NCBI RefSeq assembly: GCF_008065375.1
Contig: NZ_VJYI01000002.1
Span: forward strand, 806,001 to 870,000
DNA length: 64,000 nucleotides
Origin: Nonomuraea sp. SYSU D8015
Lineage (GTDB): Bacteria; Actinomycetota; Actinomycetes; Streptosporangiales; Streptosporangiaceae
Direction: 5' to 3'
Part shown: positions 59,127 to 64,000 of the stretch, in pieces
Layout of the letters: each line of letters opens with the position of its first letter
Numbering within the stretch: position 1 is the first letter of the stretch
Made by a program: the position numbers and the translations under genes
The notes under the pieces: model-generated
The model's input: the letters and a program-made list of their open reading frames with translations, nothing else
Told to the model about the DNA's origin: nothing
Databases searched by the model: none

Positions 59127-60518
59127 TCACGTGGCGCAGGAGTCGTGGGTGGCGTCGAAGCCCTTGATCGACTCCGTGTCGTCCGCGCGGAGCGGCTTCA
59201 GGCCTTTCCAGTCGTCGCCGATCACGAGCACCAGGCGGTTCGTCTGCGCCGCCGGCACCTCCCTGGTCGTGGCGGCGAGCAGGTCCGCGGTGAGCGTGGG
59301 CACGCGCGTCTCGCCGTTCGGCCCGTAGAGGATCATGGTCTTGGGCTGCGGCTTGCGGGCCGTGTCGCCGATCCTCGTGATGTGGTAGCCGCGCTGCTCC
59401 AGGAAGGCCGCGACCTGGGTGCCCAGCCCGCTGCGCCAGGTGCCGTTGCGCAGCTCGATCTGGATCTTGGAGCGGCCCACCTTGGCCTGGCCGCCCTTGA
59501 CGCCGTCGACGCTCTGGTCCTTCGCCACGATCTGGAAGAGCCGTCCCGCCTGCGGCTGCACCCATTCGACCCGGCCGGGCTGGGTGAGCGAGTAGTGCCA
59601 CGGAGTGGTGATGAAGCGGATCTTCCCGGCGTCCAGCCCCTGGAGGCTGGTGGCCAGGTCCTTCATGACGCCGAAGGACAGGCCGCGGTCGGTGGTCACC
59701 GCCTTGGTGCCGGCGTCGAGGATGGCCAGGAGCTTGGCGGGGTCGGTCAGCGTCTCGCCGCTCATCACCTTCTTGACCAAGGAGGCGATGAACATCTGCT
59801 GCCGCTGGATGCGCCCGATGTCGGAGCCGTCGCCCAGGCTGTAGCGGGCGCGTACGTAGCCGAGCGCCTGCTCCCCGTTGAGCGTCTGCCGCCCGGCCGG
59901 CAGGTGCAGCAGCGCCTTCTTGTCGTCCACCCGCTGTGGCAGGCAGACCTCCACGCCGCCCACGGCGTCGACCATGCTCTTGAAGCCGGTGAAGTCGACC
60001 TTGACGAAGTGGTCGATGTGGATGCGGGTCAGCGTCTCGATCGTCTTCCAGGTGCAGGCGATGCCGCCGGAGTTGAACGACTCGTTGATCATGCCGAGGT
60101 GCGGCCGCTGGCCGGGCAGGCCACCGGTGGCGCGGCAGGCGGGCAGCTGGACCAGCGAGTCGCGCGGGAAGCTGATGACCATCGCGTTGTCGCGCTTGGA
60201 CGACACGTGCACCAGCATGATCGTGTCGGTGCGCTCGCCCGTGACGTGGCGGCCGTATTTGGCGTTCTTGCCGGTGCGCTGGTCCGAGCCCACGACGAGG
60301 ATGTTCATCGCGGTGCCTGCGACCTTGGGCGGGCGGGTGGCGCCGAGGTCGTCGGCGGTGACGTCGACGTGTTTGACGTTCGTCAGCTTGACCCAGACGC
60401 CGACCGCGATGCCGGCGACCAGCAAGACGACCGTCACCCCGATCGCGATCACCCAGCGCAGCCAGCGGCGCCGTCGTGACGGCGCGCCTGGACCGGAAGG
60501 GGGCGCGTCAACAAGCAC
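59127..60518 (-). CDS. LCP family protein with LytR C-terminal domain
   Basis: 463 residues. A basic N-terminus, one transmembrane helix (about 21-43, LRWVIAIGVTVVLLVAGIAVGVWV), then the LCP domain: MNILVVGSDQRTGKNAKYGRHVTGERTDTIMLVHVSS, ISFPRDSLVQLPAC (SxPRD), and LNGEQALGYVRARYSLGDGSDIGRIQRQQMFI (Arg motif). A LytR_C domain follows (about 345-455, SKIQIELRNGTWRSGLGTQVAAFLEQRGY). It attaches cell-wall glycopolymers. The stop abuts the F420-reductase-like stop (59126/59127). Confidence 0.95.
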   Translation of the reverse strand: MLVDAPPSGPGAPSRRRRWLRWVIAIGVTVVLLVAGIAVGVWVKLTNVKHVDVTADDLGATRPPKVAGTAMNILVVGSDQRTGKNAKYGRHVTGERTDTIMLVHVSSKRDNAMVISFPRDSLVQLPACRATGGLPGQRPHLGMINESFNSGGIACTWKTIETLTRIHIDHFVKVDFTGFKSMVDAVGGVEVCLPQRVDDKKALLHLPAGRQTLNGEQALGYVRARYSLGDGSDIGRIQRQQMFIASLVKKVMSGETLTDPAKLLAILDAGTKAVTTDRGLSFGVMKDLATSLQGLDAGKIRFITTPWHYSLTQPGRVEWVQPQAGRLFQIVAKDQSVDGVKGGQAKVGRSKIQIELRNGTWRSGLGTQVAAFLEQRGYHITRIGDTARKPQPKTMILYGPNGETRVPTLTADLLAATTREVPAAQTNRLVLVIGDDWKGLKPLRADDTESIKGFDATHDSCAT

Positions 60519-60635
60519 GTGACTCCCAAGGGACGGGGCCGGAGGGGCCGCCGCCCCTGGCCAAGAGCCTCGCCGTACAGATCTCGGCCGTGGATCGTGC
60601 CCGAGTGTACTCAGTCGGGGAGGATCATGCGGGAC

Positions 60636-60720
60636 GACGCGGGTTCACGTCGGTCAGTCTGGGACATCAGGCGGAGCGACGCGGGTTCACGTCGGTCATT
60701 CCGGGACGTCCAGGCGGAGC
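60636..60720. repeat. 42-bp tandem duplication at the DUF6510 3' end
   Basis: Units 60636-60677 and 60678-60720 share GACGCGGGTTCACGTCGGTC and GGCGGAGC blocks; the second holds the DUF6510 stop (60696-60698) and coding end, the first is noncoding. A one-base indel and a few substitutions separate them. The duplication extends the gene tail downstream. Confidence 0.85.
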
Positions 60721-60962
60721 GACACGGCGCCGCGCAGGTCGAGCCAGGCCGTTCCCGGGCCGCGTACCAGCCTGAGCACCACCTCGTCGCAGCCCGGGCA
60801 GCGGGCGACCAGGCCGGGGTCGGGGCCGTACACGTGGAGGGAGGCGACGGGGCCCGTCAGCCCGCAGTTCGCGCAGCGGCCGGTGGCGGCGGTGACGTCG
60901 ACGGCGAAGATCTCGCCGAGTGGGCCCGCCAGGGCGTTGCCGTCCAAATATTCCGCGGTCAT
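60696..60962 (-). CDS. DUF6510 family protein (zinc-ribbon like)
   Basis: 88 residues. It starts with MTAEYLDGNALAGPLGEIFAVD, a DGNALAGPL signature of the DUF6510 family, and has four Cys in two CxxC pairs (CANCG at about 30-34 and CPGCD at about 55-59), likely a zinc site. It follows the FAD-reductase gene with TGA-C-ATG spacing, so it is translationally coupled. Probably an accessory protein for the oxidoreductase pair; this is inference. Confidence 0.8.
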   Translation of the reverse strand: MTAEYLDGNALAGPLGEIFAVDVTAATGRCANCGLTGPVASLHVYGPDPGLVARCPGCDEVVLRLVRGPGTAWLDLRGAVSLRLDVPE

Positions 60963-60963
60963 G

Positions 60964-61692
60964 TCAGTCTCCGGTCGGGCCGAATCGTTCGGTTCTGATC
61001 CGCTCAGGCGTGTGCCCGAGCGCGAGCAGCAGGTCGGCTGCCGCTTCCACGAAGCCGGTCGGCCCGCACACGTAGCAGTCCGGCGCGAAGTCGGCAGGCC
61101 AGCCGCCCTCGGCCAGGTCGGCGAGCGTGACGCGGCCGGCGGGGCGGGCGGCGCCGGGTGGCGCGGAGCGGGTGTAGAGGTAGGTGACGTCGAGTCCGGG
61201 CTCCGGCTTGCGCAGCTCGTCGGCGTAGTAGCGGCCGTCCTGGTCGCGCAGCGAGTAGATCAGGCGGAACGGCACGCGGCTGCCCGCCTGCCGGCGCGCC
61301 CTGATCATGGCCATCAGCGGCACGATCCCCGCCCCGCCTGCGACCAGCAGCACCGGCGCCTTGCCGTCGGGCCGCCAGACGAACCAGCCGCCCACCGGAC
61401 CGCGGATCTCGACCTGGTCGCCGGGCTCGATCACCTCGGTGAGGTACGGCGAGACCTCCCCGTCGGCCACCGTCTCGACGGTCAGCTCGATCCGCTCGCC
61501 GTCCGCGGGCTTGGCCAGCGAGTAACTGCGTTGCGCGGTGTAGCCGTCGTCGGCCGTCAGCCGCACGTCCACGTGCTGCCCCGCCAGGTGCCCCGGCCAG
61601 CCGGGCACGTCGAGGACGAGCGTGCGGGCGGTGGCCGTCTCGGCGCGCGCCTCGTGCAGGCGGGCGGCCCGCCAGGCCAGGCGGCGGCGCAC
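60964..61692 (-). CDS. FAD-binding oxidoreductase (ferredoxin-NADP reductase type)
   Basis: 242 residues from GTG 61692, one nucleotide after the molybdoenzyme stop, with GAGGG 8 nt upstream. FAD motif RSYS (TAQRSYSLAKPAD), then NAD(P)-binding VLLVAGGAGIVPLMAMI and CYVCGPTGFVEAA. No iron-sulfur domain is present, so electrons must pass via the flavin. Likely delivers electrons to, or takes them from, the upstream sulfite-oxidase-like enzyme. Confidence 0.88.
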   Translation of the reverse strand: MRRRLAWRAARLHEARAETATARTLVLDVPGWPGHLAGQHVDVRLTADDGYTAQRSYSLAKPADGERIELTVETVADGEVSPYLTEVIEPGDQVEIRGPVGGWFVWRPDGKAPVLLVAGGAGIVPLMAMIRARRQAGSRVPFRLIYSLRDQDGRYYADELRKPEPGLDVTYLYTRSAPPGAARPAGRVTLADLAEGGWPADFAPDCYVCGPTGFVEAAADLLLALGHTPERIRTERFGPTGD

Positions 61693-61693
61693 C

Positions 61694-62293
61694 TCAGTCG
61701 CCCTCGTAACGCTGCTCACGCCAGGGGTCGCCGTAGTTGTGGTATCCGGCGGTCTCCCAGAAGCCGGGCCAGTCCTCGTCGAGCAGCCGGATGCCGCGCA
61801 CCCATTTGGCGGACTTCCAGAAGTACAGGTGCGGGACGAGCAGCCGGGCGGGGCCGCCGTGCCGCGGCTCCAGCTCCTCGCCGTCGAAGCGGTGCACGAG
61901 CCAGGCCTGGCCGTCGAGCAGGTCCTCCAGCGGCAGGTTCGTGGTGTAGCCGCCGTAGGAGTGGACCAGCGCGTATTCGGCGGCGCTCTCGACGTCATCG
62001 AAGAGCACGTCGAGGGAGACGCCCTCCCAGGTGGTGTCCAGCTTGGACCACTTGGTGACGCAGTGGATGTCGACCGTCGGGGTCTCCATCGGCAGAGCGG
62101 TGAACTCCTCCCACGACCAGCGGTGGGTCCGCCCCGTCTCGGTGTCTATGGTGAACTCCCACCGGTCGAGCGGCACCCGCGGCGTCGGCCCCGCCGACAG
62201 CACCGGGAAGTCCTCGACCAGGTATTGCCCCGGTGGCAGGCGGTCGTCGTCCCGCCTCTGCCGCCCGCGAAAACCGCGCGAAATGATGTTCAC
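61694..62293 (-). CDS. Sulfite-oxidase-like molybdopterin-dependent oxidoreductase
   Basis: 199 residues, a minimal Mo-binding domain of the sulfite oxidase/MsrP family. The molybdenum-ligating Cys78 is in DIHCVTKWSKLD, and HSYGGYTTNLPLEDLLDGQAW, GGPARLLVPHLYFWKSAKWVRGIRLL are typical of MsrP-like proteins. No signal peptide is obvious (MNIISRGFRGRQRRDDD), so it is probably cytosolic, unlike periplasmic MsrP. First gene of a three-gene operon with the FAD reductase and DUF6510. Confidence 0.9.
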   Translation of the reverse strand: MNIISRGFRGRQRRDDDRLPPGQYLVEDFPVLSAGPTPRVPLDRWEFTIDTETGRTHRWSWEEFTALPMETPTVDIHCVTKWSKLDTTWEGVSLDVLFDDVESAAEYALVHSYGGYTTNLPLEDLLDGQAWLVHRFDGEELEPRHGGPARLLVPHLYFWKSAKWVRGIRLLDEDWPGFWETAGYHNYGDPWREQRYEGD

Positions 62294-62312
62294 GCCTCAT
62301 TCCATCATGCGA

Positions 62313-62972
62313 TCAGCTCCGCCGCGGAGTGACGAGGCCGGACTCGTACGCGAAAACCACGAGCTGGGCCCGGTCACGGGCCCGCAGCTTGGTCATCGCC
62401 CTGCTGACGTGCGTCTTGGCGGTGGTCGGGCTGATCACCATGTGGGCGGCGATCTCGTCGTTGGACAGGCCGCGGGCCACCAGCGCCGTGACCTCGCGCT
62501 CGCGGTTGGTCAGCACGTCGAGCCCCTCGGGCGCCGGTTCGGGGCGGCGGGCGACGTACTCGCCGATCAGGCGGCGGGTGATCGTGGGGGAGAGCAGCGC
62601 GTCGCCGCGGGCCGCCACCCTGACGCCCTGCAGCAGGTCGCCGGGCTCGGTGTCCTTCACCAGGAAGCCGCAGGCGCCGGCCCGGAGCGCGTTGAAGACG
62701 TACTCGTCGAGGCCGTAGTTGGTGAGGATCACGACGTGGACGTCGCCGAGCCGCTCGTCGGCGGCGATCCGCCGGGTCGCCTCGATGCCGTCCATCACCG
62801 GCATCTGGATGTCGACGAGGGCGACGTCGGGCCGGTGCTCGAGGGCGAGCGCGAGGGCCTGCTCGCCGTTCGCCGCCTCGGCCACCACCTCGATGTCGTC
62901 CTCGGCCTCGAGCAGGGCGCGGAAACCACCGCGGATGAGCGCCTGGTCGTCCACGAGCAGCACGCGGATCAC
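62313..62972 (-). CDS. NarL/LuxR-type response regulator
   Basis: 219 residues. Receiver domain 1-120 with acidic pocket Asp8/Asp9, phospho-Asp54 (ALVDIQMPVMDG) and Lys near 104 (GFLVKDTEP), then LuxR-type helix-turn-helix at about 150-210 (LTNREREVTALVARGLSNDEIAAHMVISPTTAKTHVSRAMTKLRARDRAQLV). Its ATG overlaps the sensor kinase stop (62969-62972), so they are a coupled two-component system. Target genes are unknown. Confidence 0.95.
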   Translation of the reverse strand: MIRVLLVDDQALIRGGFRALLEAEDDIEVVAEAANGEQALALALEHRPDVALVDIQMPVMDGIEATRRIAADERLGDVHVVILTNYGLDEYVFNALRAGACGFLVKDTEPGDLLQGVRVAARGDALLSPTITRRLIGEYVARRPEPAPEGLDVLTNREREVTALVARGLSNDEIAAHMVISPTTAKTHVSRAMTKLRARDRAQLVVFAYESGLVTPRRS

Positions 62973-64000
62973 GAGAGTTCTCCTAGGGCAAGCTCGGGGC
63001 GTACGGGTTCTCCCAGAGGCAGCTCGGCGCGTACGGTGAAGCCGCCCTCAGGGCGGGGCTCGGCCCGCAGCCGGCCGCCGAGCGCCGCGACGCGCTCGCG
63101 CATGCCGAGCAGGCCCGTGCCGGGCACGGGTGGCGCGTCCGGGTCGGCCTGGCCGTCGTCGTCCACCTGCACGACCAGCTCGTCGTCCGCGTAGTCGATG
63201 CGCACAGCCGCGGCGGCCCCGCCGCTGTGCCTGGAGACGTTGGTGAGCGCCTCCTGGACGATCCGGTACGCGGCCCGGTCGACCTCGGCCGGCAGCTCCC
63301 GGCGCGTGCCGGAGATCGTCACCGTGGCCGGCAGCCCGGTCGAGCGGGCCCGCTCCACCAGGTCGCCGAGCCGGTCGAGGCCGCTGACCTGGGCCTCGCC
63401 GTCGGAGCCGTCCGAGCCGTCGGAGTGGCGCAGCACCTCCAGGGTGGCACGCAGCTCGCGCATGGCGTCCGCGCTGGCCTCCTGGATGGCCAGCAGCGCG
63501 GCGGGCACCTCCTCGCCGCGCTTGCGTGCCAGGTGGACGGCCACTCCGGCCTGGACCTTGATGACCGAGATGCTGTGGGTGAGCGAGTCGTGCAGCTCTC
63601 TGGCGATGCGCAGCCGCTCCTCGCCCGCGCGGCGCCGGGCCATCTCCTCCCGGGTGCGCTCGGCCTCGGCGGCGCGCTTCTCGACCTGTTCCACGTACGC
63701 CTGCCGGTGCTGGGCCACCGTCGCCGTCACGCCGGCCGCCAGGAACCATCCGACCAGCAGCGTGGTGGTCCCGAGGCTTTCCCCGCTCCCGTCGAAGTCG
63801 GGCAGGTTCGCCAGCAGGTTGCCGCCCAGGAACACCACGCTCGCCAGCGCCGCCGCCAGCCGATGGCTGGCCCTGACCGCGAAGAACACCGACACCAGCA
63901 CCGGAAAAGCGGCCGGCGGGCCCGTCTGGAGGTGCGCCGCGATCACGAGCATGCAGGGCGTGGTGACGAGCAACGGCAGCAGGGGCGCCCATCGCCAGGT
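62969..64000 (-). CDS. Sensor histidine kinase, 5' end cut by the window
   Basis: About 343 residues visible; the frame stays open to base 64000, so the start is missing. It has a multi-helix membrane input region (FPVLVSVFFAVRASHRLAAALASVVFLGG; TTTLLVGWFLAAGVTATVAQH), a HisKA_3 dimerisation domain with the phospho-His in ERLRIARELHDSLTHSISVIKVQAG, and a HATPase_c domain (RIVQEALTNVSRHSGG, VPGTGLLGMRERVAALGG). This is the usual partner of the NarL-type regulator and overlaps it by 4 nt. The signal is unknown. Confidence 0.93.
   Translation of the reverse strand, partial: TWRWAPLLPLLVTTPCMLVIAAHLQTGPPAAFPVLVSVFFAVRASHRLAAALASVVFLGGNLLANLPDFDGSGESLGTTTLLVGWFLAAGVTATVAQHRQAYVEQVEKRAAEAERTREEMARRRAGEERLRIARELHDSLTHSISVIKVQAGVAVHLARKRGEEVPAALLAIQEASADAMRELRATLEVLRHSDGSDGSDGEAQVSGLDRLGDLVERARSTGLPATVTISGTRRELPAEVDRAAYRIVQEALTNVSRHSGGAAAAVRIDYADDELVVQVDDDGQADPDAPPVPGTGLLGMRERVAALGGRLRAEPRPEGGFTVRAELPLGEPVRPELALGELS

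Overview
The window is GC-rich, densely packed, mostly single-gene or short-operon chromosomal DNA from an actinomycete. The gene content (YbaB-recR-DUF5063-ask-asd block, AfsR/SARP regulator, DUF3073, LCP proteins, F420-type flavoenzymes, many leaderless starts) fits a filamentous actinobacterium. A Streptosporangiales member such as Nonomuraea is my best guess, but that is inference. I see no rRNA, tRNA, CRISPR array, intact insertion sequence or prophage.

1-3742: 3' end of a YbaB/EbfC gene, recR, a DUF5063 gene, aspartate kinase (with an internal start for a beta subunit) and aspartate-semialdehyde dehydrogenase, all rightward. 3798-4766: a secreted putative M15-type peptidoglycan peptidase. 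5005-8544: TetR regulator, F420-type oxidoreductase, amidase, DUF1232 protein. 8541-14662: amidohydrolase, protein tyrosine phosphatase, SURF1, divergent HxlR/GNAT pair, TetR, a 2-hydroxyacid dehydrogenase homologue without its catalytic His, and a zinc-ribbon protein. 14825-23689: methyltransferase, a convergent AfsR-type regulator separated by a 367-bp spacer with a long hairpin, GNAT, divergent aminotransferase/LysR pair, RNase HII.

24064-33579: second F420-type oxidoreductase, SCO5389-like protein, CooC/ArsA-like ATPase, TPR protein, LCP protein, membrane-anchored methyltransferase, MFS transporter, a thymidylate-synthase-fold protein coupled to a four-helix membrane protein, polyprenyl diphosphate synthase, flavoprotein. 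33667-38104: serine hydrolase, LysR with a divergent DHDPS-like lyase, and an FAD monooxygenase divergent from its MarR regulator over a perfect 20-bp palindrome.

38118-45618 is the most distinctive locus: a leftward, translationally coupled operon of an NfeD/YqiJ-like membrane OB-fold protein, a flotillin (YqiK-like) and a giant AAA+ 'DNA repair ATPase' of about 1609 residues. Right after it is a quinone-oxidoreductase-type gene with a textbook SoxR box and leaderless start. 46721-50782: antibiotic-kinase-like protein, then three secreted proteins (beta/gamma-crystallin-like, lipoprotein, sialidase).

50910-64000: MenB, ArsR, a 56-residue DUF3073 gene, cytochrome P450 divergent from a TetR regulator over two operator-like sites, alpha/beta hydrolase, a large LuxR (LAL) regulator with a low-complexity insert, an NADP/F420 reductase-like protein, a second LCP protein, a coupled molybdoenzyme/FAD-reductase/DUF6510 operon, and a two-component system whose kinase runs off the window.
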